From positions 1 to 64,000 of the forward strand of contig JAJBVL010000050.1 of the NCBI GenBank assembly GCA_020859845.1: a stretch of 64,000 nt of DNA. Direction: 5' to 3'. Under the pieces are notes generated by a model. It worked only from the letters and a program-made list of their open reading frames with translations, did not search any database and was not told the origin of the DNA. Positions within the stretch are counted from its first letter, which is position 1. Each line of letters opens with the position of its first letter. This stretch comes from Bacteroidales bacterium (lineage in GTDB: Bacteria; Bacteroidota; Bacteroidia; Bacteroidales; Muribaculaceae). The position numbers and the translations under genes are program-made. Of the stretch, positions 1 through 10,432 are shown piece by piece.

Positions 1-87
1 GGAGTTAAAAAGTGTAAATTTAGATAATTATGTCGTTTTTTATAGGGTGAATAGGTGGTAAGGGGTGATATGAAAAAGCAGAATTAA

Positions 88-95
88 TAATTTTG
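88..95 (+). promoter_or_regulatory. Possible -7 promoter element
   Basis: TAATTTTG matches the Bacteroidetes -7 consensus TAnnTTTG and lies about 30 bases before the first SusC-like start codon. No good TTTG -33 element stands at the usual 19-20 base spacing, so the call is tentative. It would drive the four-gene uptake operon that follows. Confidence 0.4.
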
Positions 96-126
96 TGTTT
101 TTCTAATCCACTCAAATCATTATCAC

Positions 127-3100
127 ATGAACGTTAAAGTCTTTTGGTCCTTTCTGATAATGGTCTGTGCCTCTGTGTCGTTCATCACGGGTCAGACCAT
201 CGATGTGAAAGGAATCGTGGTAGACTCCTCCGACAACGAACCCGTAATAGGGGCGTCAGTGCTTGTCAAAGGGACGCATATAGGGACGTCGACCGATCTC
301 GAAGGCCAGTTCTCTTTTACCAACCTCAAGTCCACCGACAAGCTGGTAGTGACCTACGTAGGTATGAAGACGGTAGAAGTGGCCGTAGCGCCCCAGCTAA
401 CAATTAAAATGGAGTCGGTGGCATCACAACTCGATGAGGTGATAGTCACCGCGTTTGGTACGGCTAAGAAGTCGTCGTTTACAGGCTCGGCTGCTGTGAT
501 TGGCAGCGAAAAGATAGAACAGAAGCAGGTGAGCAATGTCATGCAGACGCTGATGGGCGAGGTGGCCGGTCTTGACGTCACCCCCTCGACGGCTCCCGGC
601 GAGAAGTCGTCGATGGTAATCCGTGGCAAGGGCACCATCAATGCAGGCACAGAGCCCCTGGTGGTAGTTGACGGCATGCCTTTCGAGGGCGAGATAAGCA
701 GCATCAATCCCAGCGACGTGGAGAATACACGGTGCTGAAAGATGCTGCCTCGAGTGCGCTCTATGGAGCTCGCGGCGCAAATGGTGTGATTATCATCACC
801 ACCAAGAAAGGTCAGGCAGGCACGTCGGTCATCAACTTTGATGCCAAATGGGGTGCCAACTCTCGCGGCTCGCGCGACTACGACCGTATCACCAGCCCCG
901 GAGCCTACTACGAGCTTTATTATAAGGGCCTATACAATTATTATGTATCCGCGGGCGCTACAGCCACGGAGGCTCATCGCATGGCCAACAAAAACCTGAC
1001 GGCCTCTTCATCATCGGGCGGTCTGGGCTATTGCGTTTACACCGTGCCTGAAAATGAATATCTCATCGGCACCAACGGACGCCTAAACCCCAACGCCACC
1101 CTGGGCAACCGTATCTACCGCAACGGCCAGATCTACACCTTGCTCCCCGACGACTGGACCGACGAGACATATCGCACGGGCCTGCGACAGGAGTACAACC
1201 TCAGCCTCTCGGGCGGCAGCGAGACCACACAGATTTATGCCTCGTTTGGCTACCTGAAGGATGAGGGTATCGTGAAGGCGAGCGACTTTGAGCGCTTCTC
1301 AGGGCGTCTGCGCGCCTCGTATCAAGCCAAGAAATGGCTCTACTTTGGTGCCAATGCAGCCTTCTCTCATACGATCAACAACGCCTCGTTTGACCTCGGT
1401 TATACGGGGTCGACAGCAGTGACTGGCGGCGTATTTTCCGACGCTGCCAATGTGGCCCCCATTTATCCCCTCTACGTGCGCGATGAGAATGGAAATATCC
1501 TCTACGATCGCAACGGCAAGGTGTATGACTGGGGTGATGGCACATACAACACCGATGGCATTATCCGACCCTCGCTCACCAACTCCAATAGTCTAAACTC
1601 GCTTTATCTGGAGCAGTATCGATCGGTGATCAACTCCACGGCCTTTGACGCCTTTGCCGACATCATGATTCCCTTCGGATTCAAGGTGACTATTAAAGGT
1701 GGGGCCAACATCAACGAGAATCGCAACAAGTATACCTTCAACCCATATTACGGCTATAGCTCATCAACGGGGGGCGGCTTGAATGTGGGTAGTTCGCGCG
1801 TGTATGCCGTCAACCTGCAACAACTCCTCAACTGGACCCGCAGTTTCAATGGCCACAACATTTCAGCTATGATAGGCCATGAGAGCTATCGCTATCGCTA
1901 TCAAGACCTTGAGGCCTACAAGACTGGGGCCGTTGACTATTCGTCGATACTCGACCTCAATGGCTATCTCTCATATCCTTCGTCGCCAACCTCCTACACC
2001 GAGGACTACAACACCGAAGGCTACCTGGCACGCGCTCTCTACGACTATCAGGAGCGCTACTTCTTCCAAGGCTCCTTCCGCCGCGACGCTTCTTCGCGCT
2101 TCCACCCCAAGAAGCGCTGGGGCAACTTCTGGTCGCTCGGTGGCGCATGGATTATCAGTCGCGAGGACTTCTTCCACGCCACATGGGTCGACAATCTGAA
2201 GATTAAGGCTTCGTATGGCGAGGTGGGCAACGACAATATCGGCTACTACCGCTACGTCGACACCTACACCATCACCAACGTCAATGGTGAGCCCAGCCTT
2301 ACCCTCAAGAACAAGGGCAACCCCGACATCACTTGGGAGACCATCAGCAACCTCAATGCCGGTGTAGAATTTGACCTATTCCAGTATCGTTTGACTGGTA
2401 ATATAGAGTTCTACAACAAGAAGTCGGCAGATATGCTCCTATGGTTTACGGCTCCATCCACTCTTGGTTATTCGGGCTACTATAAGAATGTGGGCGATAT
2501 GCGCAACACTGGTATCGACGTGACTTTGACTGGTACACCTATCCGCACCAAGGACATCAACTGGAACATCTCCGTCAACTTCAACTACAACCATCAGCGT
2601 GTCACCTATCTGCCCTCCGATAATAAGACTCTTGAGGTAGACGGCCACGGCGGTTATCAGAACGGCGACTACTTTATTGGTGAAGGCCTATCGCTCAACA
2701 CATTCTACATCCCCAAATATGCTGGTGTCAACGAAGAGGGCCTGGGCACCTGGTACGTGACCAACAGCGATGGCTCGGTGACGACAACCACCAACTACTC
2801 CTCGGCTACGAATTATCTCATCGACTGTGCTCAGCCCGTAAAGGGTGGATTTGGCACGACGCTCAACGCCTTCGGCTTTGACCTGTCAGCTCAGTTTGCA
2901 TTTGGCTTGGGAGGCAAGTCGTATGACCTTGAATACAGTATCTTGATGACTGTCCCCACGGGAGCCTATACCGGCTTTGCCATTCATAAGGATATGCTCA
3001 ATGCTTGGAGCGCTGAGAATCCCACCTCCAACATCCCACGCTGGCAGTATGGCGACACGTATACGGGCGTTGACAGCGACCGCTATTTGGTGTCGAGCGA

Positions 3101-3311
3101 CTTCCTGAGCTTCCAAAGCGCACAGCTCGGCTACACCATCCCCACCAAGATCGTGAAGCGCCTGGGCTTGACCAAGCTCCGCGTATATTGCGCTGGCGAG
3201 AATATATATCTTTGGACCAAGCGCAAAGGCTTCGACCCACGCCTCTCGCAAGGCTATGGCGACTATAGCCCCATACGCACCATCTCGGGCGGAATCAACC
3301 TGCAATTCTAA
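127..3311 (+). pseudogene. SusC-like TonB-dependent outer-membrane transporter, split by one frameshift
   Basis: This is a SusC/RagA-family TonB-dependent transporter, which moves oligosaccharides or peptides across the outer membrane under a SusD lid. The 5' part (127-738) has a signal peptide of about 22 residues, a carboxypeptidase-regulatory-like domain (about residues 25-105), the linker ending QLDEVIVTAFGT, and the start of the plug. It stops at a TGA at 736. The remaining plug and the beta-barrel continue in another frame from about 726 (YTVLKDAASSALYGARGANG) to 3311. Read through, the product would be about 1,060 residues, normal for the family. The break lies at 'gagaatacacgg': restoring one T after 'aat' gives the usual N-Y-T-V-L-K-D. 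No slippery heptamer is present, so programmed frameshifting is unlikely. Either a recent mutation or a base-calling error fits. It heads an operon with the susD-like gene 27 bases downstream. Confidence 0.85.
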
Positions 3312-3338
3312 CCTCACCCTTAATCAGCTTACAGACAA

Positions 3339-5081
3339 ATGAAGACATCATATCTTATAGCGTGGACAGCCTTGGCCTTGGGCCTGGGAATGACAGCCAC
3401 CAGTTGCCAGGACGAGACATTCCCCAGCGACGACTATATGACAAGCGATCAAGTGGAGGCGCAACCCGACGCCATGAAGGGCTTCGTAAACGCTATCACT
3501 GGCCGACTGGGCCAGTCGGGGACGTTTAGCGACAGCTATACGTGGGATATAGGCTATCCTTCGTTTATCATCATGCGCGAGGTGCAAGGCGAGGACTACA
3601 CCGCCTACACCACCTCCTACGACTATTTCTACTACTGGAACGCCAACATGTATCTCGGCGAGTATGTCACTGCACAATACCCTTGGAAATATTTCTATGG
3701 CTGCGTGACGACGACCAACAATGTGCTACGTCTCACACCCACCGACGATACATTACCCTACTTCGGTATAGCTCACTTCTATCGCGCCCTATTCTACTTC
3801 GAGATAGCACGCATGTATGAATACCATCCCACGGGCATCTCCTCCATCGACAGCGAGGCTGAGGCCAATGGCATAGTAGGCTTGACAGCTCCTATCATCA
3901 CAGAGACCACCACGGAGGACGAGGCGCGCAACTGCCCGCGTGCTACGTTCTACGACATGTATCGCTACATCCTCGACGACCTCGACAAGGCCGAGGAGTA
4001 TCTCGAAGGCTACTCACGCGCCACCAAGCGCGAGCCCAACCTCGCTGTGGTCTACGGACAGAAGGCACGCGTGTATCTCGACATGGGATCGCGCTTTGAA
4101 AACTATCCCGAGATGCTTACCACTGTTGCCTCTTCGGGTGTGGACTTGGGTGTAAACTCCGCTCAGGAGGCTTATGCCAAGGCTGCCGACTATGCCGACA
4201 AGGCCATCCTTTATAGCGGCGCCACGCCGTTGACCGAGAGCGAATGGCATTCAGGCTTCAACTCTATGAACGTCAGCTCGTGGATGCTCGCCTTTGGCAT
4301 CAACAAGGAGCTCCTCGACGAAAACTCGTGGAAAAACTTCATCAGCTACGTGTCGTCGGAGACCAATTTTGGCGTGGCCGGTATCGACCTCACCTCGGGC
4401 CGCTACAGCAACGCCTACTCCACCCAGAGGGTCATCTCTAAGGCGCTCTACGACAAGATAAACACCGCCGACTGGCGGCGTCGATCCTGGGTTGATCCCG
4501 CCGACGCGGGTCAGGAGTCGGCCATCTCTAAGTATACCACATCGGTTACCTCTGGCCACTTTGCCCAGATACCCCCCTATGCCAACTTGAAATTTAAACC
4601 CACCTCGGGCGACTATACCAACTATGACGTAGGCGCCGCCATCGATCTCCCACTGATGCGTGTAGAGGAAATGTGGTTTATCAAAGCTGAGGCTTTGGCT
4701 GCCAGCCAAGGCGTGGCTGCTGGGAAGGCGGTGCTTGAGAGCCTCATCAACGGCTATCGCTACTCGGGCTACACTTGCGATGCTGGCTCATTGAGCGAAT
4801 TTCGCAAGGAGATGATGCTCCAGAAGCGCATAGAGTTTTGGGGCGAGGGTATCCTCTGCTGGGACTATCAGCGCCTGCGCCTGTCGATTACCCGCGGCTA
4901 TGAGGGCACCAACTATCCTACGGCCGACTATATGCTCAACACCAAGGAGGGCTATTGCGCGCCGTGGTGGTGCACGTTTATCCTCAAGAGCGAGCTGGGT
5001 CTCAACTCGGCGTTGATAGCCAATCCCGACCCCTCGCTCTGCGATGACGAGTTGCTATGGACCGGAAGCTTTAGTGAATAA
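3339..5081 (+). CDS. SusD/RagB-family surface glycan-binding lipoprotein
   Basis: The 580-residue protein begins with a lipoprotein signal peptide ending TATSC, so Cys23 would be lipidated. The rest has the layout of the RagB/SusD family: a helical TPR-like half (for example HFYRALFYFEIARMYEY and VYGQKARVYLDMGS) and a C-terminal part with RVEEMWFIKAEALA and KRIEFWGEGILCWDYQRLR, both typical of the family. SusD proteins sit on the cell surface and cap the SusC barrel. The gene follows the frameshifted susC-like gene by 27 bases and must be co-transcribed with it. Substrate cannot be read from sequence. If the SusC frame is truly broken, this SusD would lack its partner. Confidence 0.93.
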   Translation: MKTSYLIAWTALALGLGMTATSCQDETFPSDDYMTSDQVEAQPDAMKGFVNAITGRLGQSGTFSDSYTWDIGYPSFIIMREVQGEDYTAYTTSYDYFYYWNANMYLGEYVTAQYPWKYFYGCVTTTNNVLRLTPTDDTLPYFGIAHFYRALFYFEIARMYEYHPTGISSIDSEAEANGIVGLTAPIITETTTEDEARNCPRATFYDMYRYILDDLDKAEEYLEGYSRATKREPNLAVVYGQKARVYLDMGSRFENYPEMLTTVASSGVDLGVNSAQEAYAKAADYADKAILYSGATPLTESEWHSGFNSMNVSSWMLAFGINKELLDENSWKNFISYVSSETNFGVAGIDLTSGRYSNAYSTQRVISKALYDKINTADWRRRSWVDPADAGQESAISKYTTSVTSGHFAQIPPYANLKFKPTSGDYTNYDVGAAIDLPLMRVEEMWFIKAEALAASQGVAAGKAVLESLINGYRYSGYTCDAGSLSEFRKEMMLQKRIEFWGEGILCWDYQRLRLSITRGYEGTNYPTADYMLNTKEGYCAPWWCTFILKSELGLNSALIANPDPSLCDDELLWTGSFSE

Positions 5082-5119
5082 TCCTGTCGGAAATAAATAA
5101 AACAGCAATACAAACCAAG

Positions 5120-6103
5120 ATGAAACTTTATCATACCATATATCTTGCAGCCTTTGCGGGCCTCGCGTTGGTGATGACCGGCTGCAACGACGATGACGAC
5201 GACTGGAAACCCGGTCCAGCCTCCGAGTGTGTCAACCAGGTATACTTCACCGTCACCAGCGTGCAGGGAGGGGAGATTGACCCGGGCGACACCACCAGCT
5301 TTGAAGTGACGGCCAGCCGTGAGAGCGCATCGGGAGCTATCTCTGTGCCGCTGACAGTGACCGGCTGCGACTACTTCTCCACGCCTTCCATCCTTGACTT
5401 TGCCGATGGCGAGGCGCAGCTTACGTTCACTGTTGCGTTTACAGGCACCACTGAGGTTGGCGACTATGCTTGTGTGCTCCAGATACCCGAAGGCCAGTAC
5501 TCCAGCCCTTACACCTCGAGAGCTACAGCCATATCGCTCAAACTGTCGGTGATGAAGTGGAATGTAATCTCCGATGAAGTAAAAATCAGCTCTTACTCTT
5601 ATCCTGATTATATCCCCGAATACACCGTGCAGCTGCTGCAGGCCGATGGTCAAGATCTGTATCGTCTGAAAGGCTTCATGAGCAACTATGACCTCACCTT
5701 CGAGGCCGTCTATGGCGACCCCTATTATCCATCCACCATCTCCAAGACCTACGTCTACAATCTTGAGACCGGCAGCTACGACACCGACCCCAACTCGTAT
5801 TACCTATTCCCCACTGGCGGTTCGTCGGGCTTTGACCCCTTTGGCTGGGGTGGCGACTATGCCGACTGTATGGTGTGGGGCTTTGACGAGGAGTCGCTCG
5901 ACAATAGCTATACCCTCTACATCCCCAGCACCTCGGCCTACTATCTTGAGGACGTAGTGTTAATGGTAGGCTACTTCTACTCTTCGACCTACATCAACTT
6001 TGAAGAGCAAGAGGGGCGTATCTACGCAGGATACTCTGTGATGGAAACAGCCACCGACGAGGATATCGCCGACGTCTACGACTATATCATGATTAATTGG
6101 TAA
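5120..6103 (+). CDS. Uptake-operon lipoprotein with Calx-beta-like N-terminal domain
   Basis: The 327-residue lipoprotein has a lipobox ending MTGC (Cys22), followed by an acidic run (N-D-D-D-D-D) of the kind linked to surface export of Bacteroidetes lipoproteins. Residues about 35-145 look like an all-beta Calx-beta or Ig-like domain, with strands such as DTTSFEVTASRE and AQLTFTVAF. The C-terminal half is rich in Tyr, Ser and Asp and I cannot assign it. It is the third gene of the uptake operon, 38 bases after the susD-like gene, where surface glycan-binding lipoproteins usually sit. A glycan-binding role is inferred from position only. Confidence 0.75.
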   Translation: MKLYHTIYLAAFAGLALVMTGCNDDDDDWKPGPASECVNQVYFTVTSVQGGEIDPGDTTSFEVTASRESASGAISVPLTVTGCDYFSTPSILDFADGEAQLTFTVAFTGTTEVGDYACVLQIPEGQYSSPYTSRATAISLKLSVMKWNVISDEVKISSYSYPDYIPEYTVQLLQADGQDLYRLKGFMSNYDLTFEAVYGDPYYPSTISKTYVYNLETGSYDTDPNSYYLFPTGGSSGFDPFGWGGDYADCMVWGFDEESLDNSYTLYIPSTSAYYLEDVVLMVGYFYSSTYINFEEQEGRIYAGYSVMETATDEDIADVYDYIMINW

Positions 6104-6126
6104 CCCCCCTTCAATTTTAGCAGAAG

Positions 6127-7848
6127 ATGAATAGATCACTTTATACAAAATGGATAGGGCGTGTGGCTTTGATGGGAGCATTGATGGTTCCCCTGATGAT
6201 GGCTACCACCAGTTGTTCCGACGATGACGATGTGGTGACCAGCGTCATCAACTCGCCATCGGTGACTAATAGCGATATCACCACCACCACGTTGACTTTC
6301 CGCTGGGACAAGGTGACCGACGCTGTGCAGTATGGCTACACACTGCTTGATCCTACGGGCGAGGCTGTCGATGGAGGCACGACGGTGCAGACCGCTGTCA
6401 CCTTTACGGGCCTTATCCCCGCCACCACCTATACCCTCAATGTCGTGGCATATACCAATGTTAACGACCCTGGCAAGACCACTTCGGCTGTGTGCAGCCT
6501 TACTGCCACTACTTTGGCCATTACTACCTTGGCCACACCCCAGCCCACGGCTACGCTCGATGGTTCAGCGCTGACCATCGAGTGGCCAGCCATCGAGGGG
6601 GCAGCCTATTACGCCTATACATATTACACCACCGATGATCCTACCTCCATCACTGAGGGCTCGCTCGAAGAGCCTAAGCTTGCCTTGGAGTATCTTGCCA
6701 TAGGTGAATATGTGTTTACGATCCAAGCCTGCAACGACGAGGAGATATATGCCGCTTCTGAGGTGGCAACAGTCGATGTGGTGCGCAGCCGCCTGCTTCA
6801 ATGGTCGGCCGACGGTCGGTTTACCCTTAGCGATGGCTCCACGATTGCGGCCTCCATATCCAGCTTCGACGACAAGACCTATACCATATATGCTTGGCGC
6901 GGCGTTGAGGGCTACGATATCGAGTTTACGGTCAACGTCAGCACCCTCAAGATTGTCAACGGCAAGGATGGCACATCCGACCCTGCGCTGGTGGCCACAG
7001 GCCTTACTGGCATCGAGGAATGGGCATCGGTCTACACTGCCACTGATGGTTCTATCGCCCACTCCAACTTCTCCGGCACTCAGGAGTATGGCTCTCTGAT
7101 GATGTATGTCAACGGCGCTGAGGAGACCTATACTTGGGGTTCTAAGCCTGCCAACGAGTCGTTTGTCACCACCGGCACCATCCAGCTCGACAATTATGTG
7201 TCGCTCGACTACGTGTGGGATGTGACGATGAGCTACGACGCTGAGACCGGCATCTATACTCTCCACAACTGGCTCGACGACAATGGTGGCGACCTTGAGT
7301 TTACGGTCAATGGCGATGGTACTCTCCATATCCTCTCAGGCGAAGAATACAAGACCATCTACATGCACTATGTAGATAGCGGCTGGGACGACTATTATTA
7401 TCAAGATGACCAGTCCTACTTCGAGGGCGACGCCAATGGTGGCACCTTCTACTTCACCTCCTACTATTATGGCCCCTGGACCTTCACGTGGAGCGAGAGC
7501 CAGCCAGCAGGATGGGAGAAGACGGGCATTATCCAGCTCGACAACTACGTGAGCCTCGACTATATATGGGAAGTGACCATCTCTTATGATCCCTCAACTG
7601 GCGTCTACAGCCTGCTCCATTGGCTCGACGACGACACGGGTGGCGACCTCCAGTTTACGGTCAATGGCGACGGCACCCTCCATTTCCTCTCGGGCGAATA
7701 CTATTCAGAGTCGTATATCCACTATGTGGATAGCGGCTGGGACGATTATTATGGCCAGGATAGCAACTCGTCGTTTGAAGGCGATGCATCGGGCGGTAAG
7801 CTCTACTTTACTTCCTACTACTATGGCACGTGGTCGTTCGCTTGGTAG
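6127..7848 (+). CDS. Surface lipoprotein with two Fn3 domains and three C-terminal repeats
   Basis: The 573-residue lipoprotein has a signal peptide ending TTSC (Cys30) and an acidic S-D-D-D-D export-type signal. Residues about 37-125 and 130-220 resemble fibronectin type III domains (TLTFRWDKVTDAVQYGYTL and ALTIEWPAIEGAAYYAYTY). Three repeats of about 115-120 residues follow. The first (about 223-337) is diverged; the second (about 338-457) and third (about 458-573) are near copies sharing QLDNYVSLDY, FTVNGDGTLH and HYVDSGWDDYY. It is the last gene of the operon, 23 bases after its neighbour. Fn3 spacers ahead of repeated beta modules fit a surface glycan-binding protein that reaches out from the membrane. 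I do not recognise the repeat as a named binding module. Confidence 0.78.
   Translation: MNRSLYTKWIGRVALMGALMVPLMMATTSCSDDDDVVTSVINSPSVTNSDITTTTLTFRWDKVTDAVQYGYTLLDPTGEAVDGGTTVQTAVTFTGLIPATTYTLNVVAYTNVNDPGKTTSAVCSLTATTLAITTLATPQPTATLDGSALTIEWPAIEGAAYYAYTYYTTDDPTSITEGSLEEPKLALEYLAIGEYVFTIQACNDEEIYAASEVATVDVVRSRLLQWSADGRFTLSDGSTIAASISSFDDKTYTIYAWRGVEGYDIEFTVNVSTLKIVNGKDGTSDPALVATGLTGIEEWASVYTATDGSIAHSNFSGTQEYGSLMMYVNGAEETYTWGSKPANESFVTTGTIQLDNYVSLDYVWDVTMSYDAETGIYTLHNWLDDNGGDLEFTVNGDGTLHILSGEEYKTIYMHYVDSGWDDYYYQDDQSYFEGDANGGTFYFTSYYYGPWTFTWSESQPAGWEKTGIIQLDNYVSLDYIWEVTISYDPSTGVYSLLHWLDDDTGGDLQFTVNGDGTLHFLSGEYYSESYIHYVDSGWDDYYGQDSNSSFEGDASGGKLYFTSYYYGTWSFAW
7138..7845 (+). repeat. In-gene tandem repeat, about 360 bp, two near copies
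   Basis: The two last repeat modules of the Fn3 lipoprotein start near 7138 and 7498. They share long stretches, for example around 'atccagctcgacaa' and 'tttacggtcaatggcga'. The period is about 360 bases, or 120 codons. Such copies can recombine to change module number. Confidence 0.8.
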
Positions 7849-7879
7849 TGTTGACCGTCAGTAGTCACTAAAAATGATT

Positions 7880-7903
7880 AGAAGGGGGCGGAGGCTCCCT
7901 TCT
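7880..7903 (+). terminator. Hairpin terminator after the first uptake operon
   Basis: AGAAGGG and CCCTTCT form a seven-base stem 31 bases after the last stop codon. The stem is followed by AAAATACTAAAATT rather than a clean T run. Confidence 0.55.
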
Positions 7904-8011
7904 AAAATACTAAAATTTAGGTATTTTGCAGGTTATGGATTCGTAGTAATTTTGCATTAGAAAAGATTTATACGAATGATAATACCATAACAGGCTATAC
8001 CTTACTCATTT

Positions 8012-8053
8012 GCCCCCAATGTCACTGTCTGCGACAGCCCGTGATATTGGGGG
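8012..8053 (+). terminator. Long hairpin before dapF, terminator or structured leader
   Basis: GCCCCCAATGTCAC (8012-8025) pairs with GTGATATTGGGGGC (8040-8053) over 14 positions with one G-T pair. A small TGTC/GACA hairpin sits inside. The right arm runs into TTTGGTATTTTT, so it may terminate plus-strand transcription. It lies just upstream of the dapF promoter and so should not be in the dapF mRNA. Confidence 0.6.
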
Positions 8054-8063
8054 CTTTGGTATT

Positions 8064-8094
8064 TTTGGTATTTCCTGAAAAAGTGTTACCTTTG
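8064..8094 (+). promoter_or_regulatory. Promoter for dapF-dapL
   Basis: TTTG at 8064-8067 and TACCTTTG at 8087-8094 are separated by 19 bases, an exact match to the Bacteroidetes primary promoter. Transcription would start near 8101, giving a leader of about 30 bases. Confidence 0.75.
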
Positions 8095-8132
8095 CGCCCG
8101 TAAAAGTAGAATATTGACACCTGACACGACAT

Positions 8133-8972
8133 ATGAACGAGATTCTGTTCACCAAGATGCATGGCATCAGCAATGACTATGTGTATATCAATTGTCTGAC
8201 CTCTGTGCCCGACAATCTGCCACAGTTGGCCATAGCCATGAGCGACCGCCATACAGGAGTGGGGGGCGATGGCATCATCCTGATACTACCCTCCGATGTG
8301 GCCGACTTTAAGATGAGGATGTTTAACGCCGACGGCTCCGAAGGCAAGATGTGTGGCAACGGTATACGCTGTGTAGGCAAGTATGTCTACGACTACGGCC
8401 TGACCGACAAACGCCTCATCACCGTTGAGACCCTGGCTGGAATAAAGACGCTATCGCTCCACGTGCGCGATGGGCGTGTCCACTCTGCCACCGTGGATAT
8501 GGGCGAGCCTATCATCGACACGGCTGAGGTGCCGGTGCGTTTTCATGCCGACCAGATGGTAAATGAGCTGATAGCCACCTCGCAGGGCGATGTGCGCCTG
8601 ACGGCCATTTCGATGGGCAATCCCCACGGCGTAATCTTTGTCGACGACCTATCGAAGGTCGACGTCCACGGCTTAGGTCGCGAGCTGGAGACCCATCCCA
8701 TGTGGCCCGACCGTGCAAATATAGAGTTTGCCCAGGTGACAGCCCCAGAGGAGATTACGATGCGCGTGTGGGAGCGCGGCTCTGGCGAGACTATGGCTTG
8801 TGGCACAGGAGCGTGCGCCTTGGCTGTGGCTGCCGTGCTGACCGGCCGCACCGGCCGCACAGTGACCATCCATCTCCTCGGCGGTGACCTCAAGATAGAG
8901 TGGGGCGCCGACGGTCATGTGTATATGACCGGCCCGGCAGCCACCGTCTTCGAAGGCCGCTACTTATTATAG
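8133..8972 (+). CDS. dapF: Diaminopimelate epimerase
   Basis: DapF converts LL-diaminopimelate to the meso form in the cytoplasm, for lysine and peptidoglycan. The 279-residue length is normal. Both active-site cysteine motifs are present: CGNGIRC near residues 74-80 and ACGTGAC near 226-232. These supply the two Cys residues that act as base and acid. The N-terminus KMHGISNDY matches the family's KMHGxGNDF pattern, with Ser and Tyr substitutions. The gene precedes dapL by 82 bases, so the two consecutive steps (LL-DAP formation, then epimerisation) are encoded together. Confidence 0.96.
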   Translation: MNEILFTKMHGISNDYVYINCLTSVPDNLPQLAIAMSDRHTGVGGDGIILILPSDVADFKMRMFNADGSEGKMCGNGIRCVGKYVYDYGLTDKRLITVETLAGIKTLSLHVRDGRVHSATVDMGEPIIDTAEVPVRFHADQMVNELIATSQGDVRLTAISMGNPHGVIFVDDLSKVDVHGLGRELETHPMWPDRANIEFAQVTAPEEITMRVWERGSGETMACGTGACALAVAAVLTGRTGRTVTIHLLGGDLKIEWGADGHVYMTGPAATVFEGRYLL

Positions 8973-9000
8973 CCTATCTAGCCCTTTACCCCTTTAATTT

Positions 9001-9023
9001 GGCCCTTTGAATCCCAAAGGGCC
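9001..9023. other. Perfect hairpin between dapF and dapL
   Basis: GGCCCTTTG and CAAAGGGCC form a perfect nine-base stem around a five-base loop, ending 31 bases before the dapL start. There is no T run, so it is more likely an mRNA stabiliser or a translation-level element than a terminator. Confidence 0.5.
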
Positions 9024-9054
9024 AAAGACCTCAAAGAAACCCCAAACAACCCAT

Positions 9055-10281
9055 ATGATAAAGATCAACGACAACTTTACCCGCCTCTCGGCCAGCTACC
9101 TCTTCACCGACATCGCTCGCAAGGTGGCAGCCTTTCAAGAAGCTCACCCCGATGCCAAGGTGATACGCATGGGCATCGGCGACGTCACTCGCCCTATCTG
9201 TCCAGCGGCCATCAACGGCCTGCTGCGCGGCGTGGAGGACGAGGCCCACGAAGAGACCTTCCACGGCTACGGCCCCGAGCAGGGCTACAAATTTCTCTCC
9301 GAACGCATTGCTGCCGTTGACTATGGCGAGCGTGGTATCGACGTGGCCGTCGATGAAATCTTCGTGAGCGACGGCGCCAAGAGCGACACCGGTAACATTG
9401 GCGACATCCTCGCCGTTAACAATAAGGTGGCGGTGACCGACCCCGTGTATCCCGTCTACGTGGATACCAACGTGATGGCCGGGCGTGCTGGCCAGCCCCT
9501 CCCTGGAGGAGGCTGGAGCGATATCGAATATCTGCCATGCACGGCCGCCAACAATTTCGTGCCAGCCCTTCCCACTGGCAATCCCTCTATGATCTATCTC
9601 TGCTATCCCAATAATCCTACAGGCACTACGCTTACCCGCTCGCAGCTTGCACGCTGGGTGGAGTATGCCCGTCAGAATGGTGCTTTGATTCTCTTCGACT
9701 CGGCTTACGAGGCTTACATCAGCGACGCCGATGTGCCCCATTCGATCTATGAGATTCCAGGCGCCAAGGAGGTGGCGATAGAGTTTAGGAGCTTCTCCAA
9801 GACAGCTGGGTTCACTGGCCTGCGGTGCGGCTACACCGTGGTGCCCCGTGAGCTGAAAGGTGTCGACGCAGAAGGCCGCGAGCGCTCGCTCAACGCCCTG
9901 TGGCTTCGCCGTCAGTGCACCAAGTTTAATGGAGCAAGCTATATAGTGCAGCGTGCAGCCGAGGCGCTCTACACCCCAGAGGGTCGCGAGCAAGTCGCCG
10001 CTACCGTTGCCTATTACATGCGCAATGCAGCCCTCCTCCGCGAGGGCCTGGAGAGCGCAGGACTCCAGGTGTGGGGTGGCAAGAATGCCCCATACATCTG
10101 GATTAAGACTCCCGATGGACTGTCGTCGTGGGAATTCTTCGACCGTCTGCTCAACGACTGCCACGTGGTGGGCACTCCCGGTGTGGGCTTTGGCCCCTCG
10201 GGCGAGGGCTACTTCCGCCTGACAGCCTTTGGCAGCTACGACGCCACCCGCGCTGCCGTCGATCGGCTAAAGAGATTCTAG
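9055..10281 (+). CDS. dapL: LL-diaminopimelate aminotransferase
   Basis: DapL makes LL-diaminopimelate directly from tetrahydrodipicolinate and glutamate, bypassing the succinylase and acetylase routes. It is a PLP enzyme of aminotransferase class I/II. The [10 protein letters not shown] motif carries the PLP-binding Lys249, and CYPNNPTGT and DSAYEAY are the class I motifs. I place the start at 9055 ([11 protein letters not shown]), which gives 408 residues and matches the family's N-terminus. An in-frame ATG at 9007 would add 16 unlikely residues running through the intergenic hairpin. It lies downstream of dapF and is probably co-transcribed with it. Confidence 0.95.
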   Translation: MIKINDNFTRLSASYLFTDIARKVAAFQEAHPDAKVIRMGIGDVTRPICPAAINGLLRGVEDEAHEETFHGYGPEQGYKFLSERIAAVDYGERGIDVAVDEIFVSDGAKSDTGNIGDILAVNNKVAVTDPVYPVYVDTNVMAGRAGQPLPGGGWSDIEYLPCTAANNFVPALPTGNPSMIYLCYPNNPTGTTLTRSQLARWVEYARQNGALILFDSAYEAYISDADVPHSIYEIPGAKEVAIEFRSFSKTAGFTGLRCGYTVVPRELKGVDAEGRERSLNALWLRRQCTKFNGASYIVQRAAEALYTPEGREQVAATVAYYMRNAALLREGLESAGLQVWGGKNAPYIWIKTPDGLSSWEFFDRLLNDCHVVGTPGVGFGPSGEGYFRLTAFGSYDATRAAVDRLKRF

Positions 10282-10432
10282 AGAGAGTCTCTTTGGGCGC
10301 GCAGCGACATGCGCTCCCACTCAACCAACAACCTAATTACCACCAAAAACCGCCCGAATCGTGAGGCCTAGCGGCCAATCGTTCAGAAAATCACATCAAC
10401 ATTTTTATTAATAAGCATTAATCAACAAGAAA

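Noticed and set aside
721-738. Programmed -1 frameshift in the susC-like gene
   Set aside because: No slippery heptamer or downstream pseudoknot is visible, and SusC-family genes are not known to use frameshifting.
9031-10164. 377-codon open frame antisense to dapL
   Set aside because: It is a codon-bias shadow of dapL with no recognisable domain or start signals.
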